Positions 1 to 7,821 of a DNA stretch of 64,000 nucleotides are shown in pieces (the stretch's first letter is position 1; each line of letters starts with the position of its first letter). The stretch is from the NCBI GenBank assembly GCA_036558905.1, contig DATBER010000029.1, forward strand, positions 1 to 64,000, given 5' to 3'. A program made the position numbers and the translations under genes. The notes beneath the pieces are model-generated. The model was given only the letters and a program-made list of their open reading frames with translations, was not told where the DNA came from and did no database searches. Origin of the DNA: DASXRA01 sp036558905. Lineage in GTDB: Bacteria; Actinomycetota; Actinomycetes; Mycobacteriales; Jatrophihabitantaceae.

Positions 1-195
1 CGTACGCTACACGGACGTGAGGTGTTCGCGCGGGTGGTTGAAGCCTTCGGCGACCAGGTCTTCGACACGGTGATCGCTCGGACCGTGCGCTTCCCGGAGA
101 CAACGGTCGCCGGCGAACCCATCACGACGTGGGCACCGACATCCGCCGGCGCCAAGGCCTATCGCAACCTCGCACGGGAGGTGCTCGCGCGATGA
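1..195 (+). CDS. parA: ParA/Soj chromosome-partition ATPase, C-terminal end (5' truncated by window)
   Basis: Reading frame 1 is open from the first base to TGA at 193-195 and encodes the last 64 residues of a ParA-family ATPase. The residues GREVFARVVEAFGDQVF, then RTVRFPETTVAGEPIT and the ending AYRNLAREVLAR are the typical actinobacterial ParA C terminus of the copy that precedes scpA. The Walker motifs lie outside the window. ParA is a membrane- and nucleoid-associated ATPase that segregates DNA. The next gene starts about 110 bp later on the same strand, so the two are probably co-transcribed. Family assignment is firm from the conserved tail and the scpA-scpB context; whether this is the main chromosomal ParA or the second Soj-like copy cannot be told. 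Confidence 0.85.
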   Translation, partial: RTLHGREVFARVVEAFGDQVFDTVIARTVRFPETTVAGEPITTWAPTSAGAKAYRNLAREVLAR

Positions 196-307
196 TCCAG
201 ACGAGCCGGGAACGGCACGCACCAGCGCGCTGGAGGCTCGGCGGGGACAGAGTCAGAACCCGGATCGACGCGAGAACCCAGAGCTCTTCGGCGTGGCGAG
301 CAGGCTC

Positions 308-790
308 ATGACCCGCCGGACGAGTCTGCCCGGTGCGGCCGAGTTGTTCCGCGCCACGTCCGCTGCGCCCAAGCCCGCGCCCGAGGAGGTCGCGCACCAC
401 CCCGGCGTGGGTGCCGTGCCGGTGCCACCCGAACCTGAGCCCCGTCCGGAGCCCGAGCGCGAGCCCGAGGTCCGCGCCGAAGCGCCGGCACCGGCATCCC
501 GTCCGGCTCCCGCGCCGGCCGTGGCCCGTCCCGGTCGGGGCGGTCGGCGAATCCGCGCGGTCGGCGACCGTACGCCGAGTGGCCGCGAGCGCCACGAGGA
601 GAAGATCACTGTCTATTGCTCGGCAGAGGAACTTGTCGACATAGAGACAGCTCGACTTCATCTGCGGGCTGAGCACGGTCTGGCGGTCGACCGCGGCCGC
701 ATCGTCCGCGAGGCAGTGGCCGTCGTGCTGGCCGACCTCGAGGCCAAGGGCGATTCGTCGATTCTGGTGCGACGGCTGCGCGGAGCGTGA
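308..790 (+). CDS. ParA-ScpA linker protein with C-terminal ribbon-helix-helix-like domain
   Basis: A 160-residue protein. Residues about 1-100 are Pro/Glu/Arg/Ala-rich and probably disordered (PEPEPRPEPEREPE type runs). The last 60 residues (EKITVYCSAEELVDIETARLHLR...GRIVREAVAVVLADLE) fit a beta-strand followed by two helices, as in ribbon-helix-helix DNA-binding proteins. Homologues in the same slot between parA and scpA are common in Actinomycetes and are sometimes labelled cobyrinic acid synthase in databases, a label nothing here supports. ATG at 308 is preferred over GTG at 293 because MTRRTSLPG is the usual family start. The stop overlaps the GTG start of scpA by 4 nt, implying translational coupling. 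A role in DNA segregation is inferred from context only. Confidence 0.8.
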   Translation: MTRRTSLPGAAELFRATSAAPKPAPEEVAHHPGVGAVPVPPEPEPRPEPEREPEVRAEAPAPASRPAPAPAVARPGRGGRRIRAVGDRTPSGRERHEEKITVYCSAEELVDIETARLHLRAEHGLAVDRGRIVREAVAVVLADLEAKGDSSILVRRLRGA

Positions 791-1653
791 ATCTCTCTGC
801 CGAGGACGCCCTGGACATCGACTCCCTGGCGACCGAGACCGACGGCACCGTTCGGGCCGGTGACTCCGGCGACGGCTTCCACGTCCGGCTGGAGAACTTC
901 GAAGGCCCGTTCGACCTGCTGTTGACGTTGATCAGTCGCCGGCAGTTGGACGTCACCGAGGTGGCCCTGTCGAAGGTCACCGACGAGTTCCTGTCGTACC
1001 TGACGGCGGCCGGGGAGTGGGACCTGGGCCAGGCCACCGAGTTCCTGGTGGTCGCCTCGACGCTGCTCGACCTTAAGGCCGCCCGGCTGCTGCCCGCGGC
1101 CGACGTCGAGGACGAGGAGGACCTCGCTCTGCTCGAGGCCCGCGATCTGCTTTTCGCCCGGTTGCTGCAGTACCGCGCCTACAAGCTGGCCGCCGCCTAT
1201 CTGGCCGAGCTGGAGCGGGCCCAGGCCCGACGGCACGGTCGCAGCGCCGAGCTCGAACCGCGATTCGCCGCGCTGATGCCCGACATCATGATCGGTGTGA
1301 CGCCGGCGCGATTCGCCGCGCTGGCCGCCGCGGCCCTGACCCCGAAGCCGGCGCCGGTGCTCACCACCGATCACGTGCACGCGCCCCGGGTGAGCGTGCG
1401 CGAGCACATGCTGACCATGCGGGACCGGCTACGTCGGCACGGCTCGGCGACGTTCCGCTCGCTGGTGGCCGACTGCCAGAACACCCTTGAGGTGGTGGCC
1501 CGGTTCCTGGGTCTGCTCGAGCTGTACCGCGAGGGCTCGGTCGCGTTCGACCAGGCGGCGGCGTTGGCCGAGCTGCGCGTCCGCTGGGTGGTGACCGGCA
1601 GCGACGAACCGGTCGATTCGAGCGAGAACACCGTGGACGAGGAGTACGGGTGA
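787..1653 (+). CDS. scpA: Segregation and condensation protein A (kleisin of SMC complex)
   Basis: 288 residues, the usual length. ScpA is the kleisin that bridges the SMC heads and works with ScpB to condense and separate the chromosome. Diagnostic sequence: FHVRLENFEGPFDLLLTLIS near residue 36, the conserved N-terminal SMC-neck-binding region, and a C-terminal winged helix near residues 200-270 (TFRSLVADCQNTLEVVARFLGLLELYREG). GTG at 787 overlaps the preceding stop by 4 nt and the scpA stop overlaps the scpB GTG by 4 nt, so the three genes form one tightly coupled operon. The first 35 residues are acidic and variable. Confidence 0.95.
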   Translation: MNLSAEDALDIDSLATETDGTVRAGDSGDGFHVRLENFEGPFDLLLTLISRRQLDVTEVALSKVTDEFLSYLTAAGEWDLGQATEFLVVASTLLDLKAARLLPAADVEDEEDLALLEARDLLFARLLQYRAYKLAAAYLAELERAQARRHGRSAELEPRFAALMPDIMIGVTPARFAALAAAALTPKPAPVLTTDHVHAPRVSVREHMLTMRDRLRRHGSATFRSLVADCQNTLEVVARFLGLLELYREGSVAFDQAAALAELRVRWVVTGSDEPVDSSENTVDEEYG

Positions 1654-2558
1654 GCAACACAGATTCCGAGCTGGACGCCGCCGCAGAGCAGTCGATCCCG
1701 ATCGCCGATGCTGATAACTCAAGCGAATCGGTAGACGCTCGCGCGGCCGACTCGGGCCCGGCCGCCGGCTCGTCCGAGCCGACCGAGCAGCGCGATGATG
1801 CGTCCGCGCCGGTCGACGATGCTGCCCAGCCAGCTGAGCCGGACGAGCCGGCATCGGACCGGTCCGAACCAGTCGACGCCATTGCAACGGACAGCGCGGA
1901 CTCGTCGACCGCAATCGATGCCGGTAAGCCGGAGTCGGCCGAAACCGGCGAATCCGCGCCGGTCGACGAGCCACCGGCCGCGGACGCGAAGGGCCGGCCT
2001 GATCTGGACGATCCGGACACCCTGCGCGCGGCCGTGGAGTCGGTCCTGTTCGTCTCCGATTCGCCCGTGACGGTAACGGCGCTCGCCACCGGGCTGCAGC
2101 GCCCGATCCCGGATATTCAGGCCGCCCTGGCCGCGCTCAGCCGCGCCCTCGACGAGCGGGGGAGCGGCGTCGAGTTGCGTGAGGTCGGTGACGGGGTGCG
2201 GCTCTACACGCGGCCCGAGCTGGCCGGCTGGATCGAGTCCTTCCTGATGGACGGTCAGCGCGTCCGGCTGACCCAGGCCGCGCTGGAGACGCTGGCCGTG
2301 ATCGCGTACCGGCAGCCGGTGACCCGAGCCCGGATCTCGGCGATCCGCGGGGTCAACGTCGACGGCGTCGTGCGCACGCTGATCACCCGGGGCCTGATCA
2401 CCGAGGTCGGCGCCGACCCCGACACCGGCGGCGGGATGTACCGAACGACCGAGCTCTTCCTCGAAAAAATGGGCCTCCGGTCGGTTGACGAGCTTCCGTC
2501 TCTTGCTCCACTGCTGCCTGAGTTGAGCGGCCTCGAAAGCGACGAACTGTCAGGTTGA
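1650..2558 (+). CDS. scpB: Segregation and condensation protein B
   Basis: ScpB is the dimeric winged-helix (kite) partner of ScpA-SMC. The conserved core starts near residue 112 (LRAAVESVLFVSDSPVT) and runs through TQAALETLAVIAYRQPVTRARISAIRGVNVDGVVRTLITRGLI. It is preceded by an unusually long, low-complexity Asp/Glu/Ser/Ala/Pro extension of about 110 residues that most ScpB proteins lack or carry in shorter form; it is probably disordered. GTG at 1650 overlaps the scpA stop. The codons of the extension are visibly less GC-rich than the core. Function of the extension is unknown. Confidence 0.93.
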   Translation: MSNTDSELDAAAEQSIPIADADNSSESVDARAADSGPAAGSSEPTEQRDDASAPVDDAAQPAEPDEPASDRSEPVDAIATDSADSSTAIDAGKPESAETGESAPVDEPPAADAKGRPDLDDPDTLRAAVESVLFVSDSPVTVTALATGLQRPIPDIQAALAALSRALDERGSGVELREVGDGVRLYTRPELAGWIESFLMDGQRVRLTQAALETLAVIAYRQPVTRARISAIRGVNVDGVVRTLITRGLITEVGADPDTGGGMYRTTELFLEKMGLRSVDELPSLAPLLPELSGLESDELSG

Positions 2559-2567
2559 CGGTGAGAC

Positions 2568-3305
2568 ATGTCGGCTGAAGGTGTCCGACTCCAGAAGGTA
2601 CTGGCCGCCGCCGGCCTCGGATCACGCCGGGCCTGCGAGGTCCTGATCAGCGACGGCCGCGTCGAGGTCGACGGCGAGCTGGTGACCCAGCTGGGCGCCC
2701 GCGTGGACCCGCACACCGCGGTCATACGCGTCGACGGCGCCCGGATCGAGGTCCGAGACGAGTTCGTGTATCTCGCACTGAACAAACCGCGGGGCATTCT
2801 GAGCGCAATGTCCGATACGCGAGGACGACGCACGGTGGGCGACCTGGTGGCCGACTGGCCGCAGCGGCTGTTCCACGTAGGGCGCCTGGACGCCGACAGC
2901 GAGGGCTTGCTGCTGCTCACGAATGACGGTGACCTCGCGCATCGCCTGATGCATCCGTCGTTCGAGATCATCAAGGTCTATCTGGCGACCGTCGATGGCA
3001 ACGTCGGCCGGGAGGTCGGCCGACGTCTGCGGGCCGGGGTGGAGCTGGACGACGGGCCGGTGCGAGTCGACCGCTTCCGGGTGGTCGACTCGATGCCGGG
3101 CCGGACCCTGGTCGAGGTCGCCCTGCACGAGGGACGCAAGCACGTCGTGCGCCGGCTGCTCGCGTCGGTCGAGCATCCGGTGCTGCGGCTGGTCCGCACC
3201 TCGATCGGCCCGGTACGGCTCGGCGATCAACGAGCCGGCCGGGTGCGGTCCCTGACCCGGACCGAGGTCGGTGCCCTCTATGACCTTGTCGACAAAACCG
3301 CTTAG
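2568..3305 (+). CDS. rluB: 23S rRNA pseudouridine synthase, RluB/RsuA family
   Basis: 245 residues. An N-terminal S4 RNA-binding domain (VRLQKVLAAAGLGSRRACEVLI, residues about 5-60) is followed by the RsuA/RluB catalytic domain with the motif GRLDADSEGLLLLTNDG (catalytic Asp in GRLDADSEG). The family isomerises uridine to pseudouridine, RluB acting in helix 89 of 23S rRNA. The C terminus has the family signature EGRKHVVRRLLASVEHPVLRLVR. It starts 9 bp after scpB, as in many Actinomycetes, so it is probably the last gene of the parA-scpAB operon. RluB rather than RsuA is inferred from context. Confidence 0.9.
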   Translation: MSAEGVRLQKVLAAAGLGSRRACEVLISDGRVEVDGELVTQLGARVDPHTAVIRVDGARIEVRDEFVYLALNKPRGILSAMSDTRGRRTVGDLVADWPQRLFHVGRLDADSEGLLLLTNDGDLAHRLMHPSFEIIKVYLATVDGNVGREVGRRLRAGVELDDGPVRVDRFRVVDSMPGRTLVEVALHEGRKHVVRRLLASVEHPVLRLVRTSIGPVRLGDQRAGRVRSLTRTEVGALYDLVDKTA

Positions 3306-3942
3306 TCCTTAGCAGACGTATCGCTTGGGAGCTAGATCCGTGTGCCTTTGAATCTCTGAACAGGTAGATCGGTTAATCGTTGAGTCGTTTAAATGATGTA
3401 ACGCTGAACCACTTCAGAGATGAACAGATGAAGATCTAAGTTAGTGAACCGGTTAAGAAATCTATAGAGCAAACGATGTAGCTCTTCAGCGACCTACTGA
3501 TGTGTCGCTTTGATGCTATGTCTCGGCAACGGCGGAACTCACCTCTGTAGAGCTATATCGCTAAATCGGCAAGCAGCTAGATCGCGATATCGGCCCCGAG
3601 AACCCCGAGAATCGCTGGGCTGCAGGTGTCTCTCAGATCCGATGTAGAGCTGATCGGCGGGACGAGCGGCGCGACGCGGGGAGGGCCGGCGAAGCGCGTT
3701 GCCGACTCAGCGGCGTGTCGGCTGGTCGATGAAGCCGTGTCTTCCCGTACGGTCAGGTCGATACGCCTGCATCCTTGTTGATCGACGGATCGGTACGGCG
3801 CTTGCCGGAGTGAGTCGACAAAGCCGCAAAGCGTGTCATTGCCTGAGCGATCTATTGGTGTAGCCATAGGGTGCTGAGGAGATGTCTCGGCTTGCCGGTG
3901 TAGCGCGAAAGCGTGATCTCGATGAAGGGAGGCATCGCCAAC
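3306..3942. other. Long intergenic region, AT-rich and word-repetitive in its first 300 bp
   Basis: No credible ORF lies on either strand. Bases about 3301-3590 have a composition near 45 percent GC by eye, far below the surrounding genes. They contain recurring short words such as GTAGATCG, GATGTA, AGATCT/TAGATC, GAGTCG, CGCTGAA and GGTTAA without forming exact tandem or inverted repeats. The part from 3600 to 3900 is more GC-rich but shares words with it (TCGATGAAG at 3727 and 3919; TGTCTCGGC at 3519 and 3883). No promoter or terminator can be assigned with confidence. The region separates rluB from aroH. See findings. Confidence 0.7.
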
Positions 3943-4308
3943 GTGCGATCGGTACGGGCGGTGCGCGGCGCCATCCAGGTGGCCGAGGATGACCGTGAAG
4001 TGATCTTGTCCGCGACGGCCGAGCTGATCAACGAGCTCATGAAGCGGAACCAGATCGCCCCGGCCGACCTGGTCAGCATGATCTTCACCGCCACCCCGGA
4101 CCTGACGGCCGAGTTCCCGGCGTATGCCGCCCGGCAGCTCGGCCTGACCGATGTGCCGTTGTTGTGTGCCACCGAGATCGCGGTTCCGGGCGCGATGCCA
4201 CGCGTGCTGCGCGTACTGGCCCACATCGAGTCTGAGCGGGCGCGGTCGGAGATCCGGCATGTCTACCTCGGCGGGGCGGCCCAGCTGCGGACGGACCTTC
4301 CCCAGTGA
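3943..4308 (+). CDS. aroH: Chorismate mutase, monofunctional AroH type
   Basis: 121 residues. AroH converts chorismate to prephenate, the branch point to Phe and Tyr; the class forms a trimeric pseudo-barrel. The match is along the whole chain: RSVRAVRGAIQVAEDD at the N terminus, DLVSMIFTATPDLTAEFPAYAARQLGL in the middle, with Arg and Glu residues of the active site conserved. GTG at 3943 is chosen because a strong Shine-Dalgarno GAAGGGAGG ends 10 nt upstream (3924-3932); ATG at 3922 would put that sequence inside the gene and lengthen the protein beyond the family's 115-127 residues. In many relatives tyrA follows directly; here it does not. Confidence 0.92.
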   Translation: MRSVRAVRGAIQVAEDDREVILSATAELINELMKRNQIAPADLVSMIFTATPDLTAEFPAYAARQLGLTDVPLLCATEIAVPGAMPRVLRVLAHIESERARSEIRHVYLGGAAQLRTDLPQ

Positions 4309-4877
4309 GCGGCCGCAAGCCCTTGGCGACGACCCAGGTCGTGGTAGATCCGGGCCGGACGCCGCGCTCCAGGTGCGCGGTCCCTCGGCGCTCCGGCCCG
4401 ATGCAGCCGGGGCGGGATACGGGCCCGTACGCCGGGTCTGGACGGCCGGCGCTGCGACGGGTCGGCCGCTCCGAGACGGTGGCGCGGCTGGTGAGAGTGT
4501 CGGGATTCGGGCCGATACGGCCCGCAGTCGGCCTCGTCGGCCTGGAACGCGCCTCGGGCGGCTCACCCCCGCAACTGGGCCAGACCGGCGGCAACTCGAG
4601 CGGTACGCGTAGACGCGTCACCCGGCGACGGACCGCTGTTAGAACTCGAACCCGGTCGCTGACCAAGTCGGATGACTAGTACTAATCCTCAACCAGACGG
4701 CTAGCCATGGTGATGTGGTCCAGACCGTGGGTGAACTGCACCGAAAGACTGATTGCGGGGCCGCGAACGCCCAACACTGCGCGGGTGGCCTGCGCGACCG
4801 TGCCTGGCCACCGCGGGGCCGGCGTCGCACGGTAGGTTGCCCGTGATCACGAGGCCGGACCTGCCCAGGATGAGGAC
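4309..4877. other. Gap between aroH and cmk without a recognisable gene
   Basis: This 569-bp interval is where prephenate dehydrogenase (tyrA) commonly sits in related gene clusters. An ORF of 124 codons (GTG 4305 to stop 4679, overlapping the aroH stop by 4 nt) is open but encodes an Arg/Gly/Pro/Thr-rich sequence with no NAD-binding GxGxxG start and no family I recognise, so I do not call it a gene. Frames 4680-4877 give nothing coherent. I see no relic of tyrA. CTAGTACTAATCC near 4676 is a local AT-rich patch with no assigned role. Confidence 0.55.
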
Positions 4878-5597
4878 GTGACCCCAGACCCCGCCGACTC
4901 CCAGCCGGACGATGCCCCGTCCGCCCGTTTCGATGGGGTCGTGGCGCTCGATGGCCCGTCCGGGACCGGGAAGTCGACTGTGGCCCGGATGCTGGCCCGT
5001 CGGCTCGGGGCACGTTACCTGGACACCGGAGCGATGTATCGCGCGGCAACCCTCGCCGTGCTCGACCGCGGCGTGGACGTGCAGAACTCGCCGGGCGTGG
5101 CCGACGCGGTGCGGTCGGCGCGCATCGAGCTCTCGACCGATCCTGACCACGCCGGCATCACGCTCGACAGCCGCCCGGTCGATGCCGAGATCCGGTCGGC
5201 GCCGGTAACGGCCGCGGTGAGCGCGGTGTCCGCGGTACCCGAGGTGCGGGCCGTCCTGGTAGAGCAGCAGCGCCAGCTCATCGGAGCCGGGGCGATCGTT
5301 GTCGAGGGTCGCGACATCGGCTCCGTGGTTTGCCCGGACGCCGACGCGAAGATCTACCTGACCGCCTCGGCGCAAGCGCGGGCCGAACGCCGGGCCAAGG
5401 AGCTGGGAGCCGGGATCGGCGTGGCCGCGGTCGCCGCCGACCTGGAGCGCCGCGACCGGCTGGACAGCACCCGCAAGGTGAGCCCGCTGGCCCGGGCGGC
5501 CGACGCCGTGGACGTCGACACGACTCAGCTATCCATCGATGAAGTGGTAGATCGGCTTGTCGACATAGTGCTGAGTCGAGCGACAGCTGGGGCATGA
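4878..5597 (+). CDS. cmk: (d)CMP kinase
   Basis: 239 residues. Phosphorylates CMP and dCMP with ATP. The P-loop GPSGTGKST lies at residues 26-34, followed by RLGARYLDTGAMYRAATL, the CMP kinase NMP-binding signature, and near residue 140 by EGRDIGSVVCPDA. The final Lys/Arg-rich LID (RRDRLDSTRKVSPLARAADAVDVDT) is intact. GTG at 4878 follows AGGATGAGGAC; the N-terminal 17 residues are a variable acidic tail. The last 75 bp of the gene are noticeably less GC-rich than the rest and include the motif CTTGTCGACATAG described in findings. The stop lies inside a short tandem GGGCATGACG repeat. der follows after 45 bp. Confidence 0.95.
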   Translation: MTPDPADSQPDDAPSARFDGVVALDGPSGTGKSTVARMLARRLGARYLDTGAMYRAATLAVLDRGVDVQNSPGVADAVRSARIELSTDPDHAGITLDSRPVDAEIRSAPVTAAVSAVSAVPEVRAVLVEQQRQLIGAGAIVVEGRDIGSVVCPDADAKIYLTASAQARAERRAKELGAGIGVAAVAADLERRDRLDSTRKVSPLARAADAVDVDTTQLSIDEVVDRLVDIVLSRATAGA

Positions 5598-5614
5598 CGG
5601 GCATGACGGGCACC
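5590..5614. repeat. Short tandem repeat, unit GGGCATGACG
   Basis: Two and a half copies of a 10-bp unit span the cmk stop codon (TGA at 5595-5597) and the first bases of the cmk-der spacer. It looks like local slippage; no function is evident. Confidence 0.7.
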
Positions 5615-5642
5615 CGCTCCGACGTCCGGCAGGATTGATGGC

Positions 5643-7037
5643 GTGACCGAGTTCGACGATGCCACCGCCGACGACGGCGTGGGCGATGACCCAGCCGGCG
5701 AAACCTTCGAAGCGTCCGTCGCCGCTCCAGTCGTGGCCGTCGTTGGGCGGCCCAACGTGGGCAAGTCGACTCTGGTCAACCGCATCCTGGGCCGGCGCGA
5801 GGCCGTGGTGCAGGACGTGCCCGGAGTGACCCGCGATCGCGTCGCCTACGACGCGCTGTGGGCGGGCCGGCGGTTCACGCTGGTCGACACCGGGGGCTGG
5901 GAGCCGGAGGCGCGCGGCCTGCAGGCGATGGTGTCGGCGCAGGCGCAGCGCGCCGTCGAGACCGCCGATCTCGTCCTGTTCGTCGTGGATGGGCGGACCG
6001 GTGCGACCGAGACCGATCTCACCGTCGCCCGGACGTTGAGACGGGCCAAGCAGCCGGTGATCCTCGCCGTGACGAAGGTCGACGACGAGCGGGGCGAGCC
6101 GGACGCCACCGAGCTGTGGAGCCTCGGGCTGGGCCAGCCGTACCCGGTCAGCGGGCTGCACGGGCGGGGCAGCGGCGATCTGCTCGACGCCGTGCTCGAC
6201 GCGCTGCCCGACGCTCCGGCCGAGACGATGCTGGAGGAAGGCCCGCGCCGGGTGGCCCTGGTCGGCCGGCCCAACGTGGGGAAGTCGAGCCTGCTCAACC
6301 GGCTCACCGGCGACGCCCGCTCGGTCGTCGACGCGGTGGCCGGCACGACGATCGACCCGGTCGACAGCCTGGTCGACCTCGGTGGGGAGACGTGGCGGTT
6401 TGTCGACACGGCCGGCTTGCGCCGCCGGGTCCACCAGGCCGCAGGCATGGAGTACTACGCCAGCCTGCGCACGGCCAGCGCCATCGAAGCGGCCGAGGTG
6501 GCCGTCGTGCTGCTTGACGCGTCCGAGCCACTTTCCGAGCAGGACCAGCGGGTGATCGGCGCGGTGATCGAGGCCGGCCGGGCCCTGGTCGTCGCGTTCA
6601 ACAAATGGGACCTGGTAGACGAGGACCGCCGCGAGCGCCTCGAACGCGAGATCGGCCGCGAGCTGGCCCGGGTGACCTGGGCGCCGCGGGTGAACGTCTC
6701 GGCCCAGACCGGGCGAGCGGTCGAGAAGCTGGCCGGCGCCCTGCGCACCAGCCTCGCGTCCTGGGACCGGCGCATCCCGACCGGGCGGCTCAACTCCTGG
6801 CTGACGGAGGTCGTCGCGGCCACCCCCCCGCCCGGACGTGGCGGCAAGGTGCCCCGGGTGCTGTTCGCCACCCAGGCCGACAGCCGCCCGCCCCGATTCG
6901 TCCTGTTCACCACCGGGTTCCTGGAGGCCAGCTACCGTCGCTTCCTCGAGCGGCGCCTGCGCGAGGACTTCGACTTCGCCGGAACACCGATCGAGATCTC
7001 CGTGCGGGTCCGCGAGCGGCGACTCGCGCGGCGCTGA
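5643..7037 (+). CDS. der: Ribosome biogenesis GTPase Der (EngA)
   Basis: 464 residues with the tandem GTPase layout unique to Der. The first G domain has GRPNVGKST at residues 35-43, a DTGG G3 motif near 80 and TKVD near 145; the second has GRPNVGKSS near 207, DTAG near 256 and NKWD near 321. A KH-like C-terminal domain ends in RVRERRLARR. Der acts late in 50S subunit assembly in the cytoplasm. GTG at 5643 gives an acidic N-terminal extension of about 28 residues typical of actinobacterial Der. It follows cmk, the normal order, and is followed by tRNA-Pro. Confidence 0.96.
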   Translation: MTEFDDATADDGVGDDPAGETFEASVAAPVVAVVGRPNVGKSTLVNRILGRREAVVQDVPGVTRDRVAYDALWAGRRFTLVDTGGWEPEARGLQAMVSAQAQRAVETADLVLFVVDGRTGATETDLTVARTLRRAKQPVILAVTKVDDERGEPDATELWSLGLGQPYPVSGLHGRGSGDLLDAVLDALPDAPAETMLEEGPRRVALVGRPNVGKSSLLNRLTGDARSVVDAVAGTTIDPVDSLVDLGGETWRFVDTAGLRRRVHQAAGMEYYASLRTASAIEAAEVAVVLLDASEPLSEQDQRVIGAVIEAGRALVVAFNKWDLVDEDRRERLEREIGRELARVTWAPRVNVSAQTGRAVEKLAGALRTSLASWDRRIPTGRLNSWLTEVVAATPPPGRGGKVPRVLFATQADSRPPRFVLFTTGFLEASYRRFLERRLREDFDFAGTPIEISVRVRERRLARR

Positions 7038-7054
7038 GGCTGCCGCCCAGCGGC

Positions 7055-7060
7055 TACGCT
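7055..7060 (+). promoter_or_regulatory. -10 box (TACGCT) upstream of tRNA-Pro
   Basis: TACGCT lies 20 bp before the mature 5' end of the tRNA and matches the actinobacterial TAnnnT -10 consensus. No clear -35 is visible. The short spacer implies a leader of about 13 nt. Confidence 0.45.
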
Positions 7061-7079
7061 AGGGTTTTCTCCGCACGAC

Positions 7080-7153
7080 CGGGACGTGGCGCAGTTTGGT
7101 AGCGCACCTGACTGGGGGTCAGGGGGTCGTGGGTTCAAATCCCGCCGTCCCGA
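7080..7153 (+). tRNA. tRNA-Pro, anticodon GGG
   Basis: A 74-nt cloverleaf. Acceptor arms CGGGACG (7080-7086) and CGTCCCG (7146-7152) pair completely, with discriminator A at 7153. The anticodon stem is CCTGA/TCAGG around loop CTGGGGG (anticodon GGG, decoding CCC and CCU). The T arm carries GTTCAAAT. The 3' CCA is not encoded, as is common in Actinobacteria. It stands between der and the phosphatidyltransferase gene. Confidence 0.95.
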
Positions 7154-7227
7154 CTCGACAGCCGAATGTCAGCAAGACCGGCGCGGCAACGCACCGGCGC
7201 CGGTCACCCCAACCCAGCGGAGGTGGC

Positions 7228-7821
7228 GTGGCGCCGGGCACACCCGAGGAGGTGGCCGCGCAGCGCGTGGTCACCGTGCCCAACGCGCTCAGCGTGTTGC
7301 GGCTGCTGGGCGTGCCGCTGTTCCTGTGGCTGCTGCTCGGCCCGCACGCCGACGTCGCCGCGCTGATCGTGCTGGCCGCGTCCGGACTCACCGACTGGGC
7401 CGACGGCGTGCTGGCCCGCAGGCTCAACCAGACGAGCAAACTCGGCGCCCTGCTCGACCCGCTCGCTGACCGCCTCTACATACTCGCGACGCTGATCGGT
7501 CTGACGCTGCGGCACATCATCCCGTGGTGGCTGGCCGCGATCATTGTCGGCCGCGACCTGCTGCTGTCGCTGACCCTGCCCGTGCTGCGCCGGCACGGCT
7601 ACGGCCCACCGCCGGTGCACTACCTGGGCAAGGCGGCCACGTTCAACCTGCTGTACGCGTTCCCGCTGCTCCTGCTCGCCGCCCGTGACGGTACCGTGGC
7701 CGACATCGCTCGGCCCATCGCCTGGGCGTTCACGATCTGGGGCACCGCGCTGTACCTGTGGGCCGGGGCGCTCTACCTGGTGCAGGTGAACCAGCTGACC
7801 CGTCGGACGGCGGTGTCATGA
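7228..7821 (+). CDS. CDP-alcohol phosphatidyltransferase (PgsA-like)
   Basis: 197 residues, integral membrane. The CDP-OH-P signature DGxxAR(x8)GxxxDxxxD is present at residues about 58-81 (DWADGVLARRLNQTSKLGALLDPLADR in two overlapping parts) with its catalytic aspartates. Hydrophobic segments precede and follow it, about six in all. The family transfers a phosphatidyl group from CDP-diacylglycerol to an alcohol; this locus corresponds to M. tuberculosis pgsA2, whose precise substrate I cannot confirm from sequence. GTG at 7228 follows CGGAGG with proper spacing; an upstream in-frame start would fall in the tRNA. The stop overlaps the next gene's ATG by 4 nt. Confidence 0.88.
   Translation: MAPGTPEEVAAQRVVTVPNALSVLRLLGVPLFLWLLLGPHADVAALIVLAASGLTDWADGVLARRLNQTSKLGALLDPLADRLYILATLIGLTLRHIIPWWLAAIIVGRDLLLSLTLPVLRRHGYGPPPVHYLGKAATFNLLYAFPLLLLAARDGTVADIARPIAWAFTIWGTALYLWAGALYLVQVNQLTRRTAVS

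Noticed and set aside
787..790. Labelling the 308-790 gene as cobyrinic acid a,c-diamide synthase
   Set aside because: This is a known mis-annotation for this slot. The sequence has no ATPase or amidotransferase motif.
4305..4679. 124-codon ORF after aroH with 4-nt overlap
   Set aside because: Encodes Arg/Gly/Thr-rich sequence typical of a frame in GC-rich noncoding DNA, with no motif or family; listed only as part of the intergenic region.
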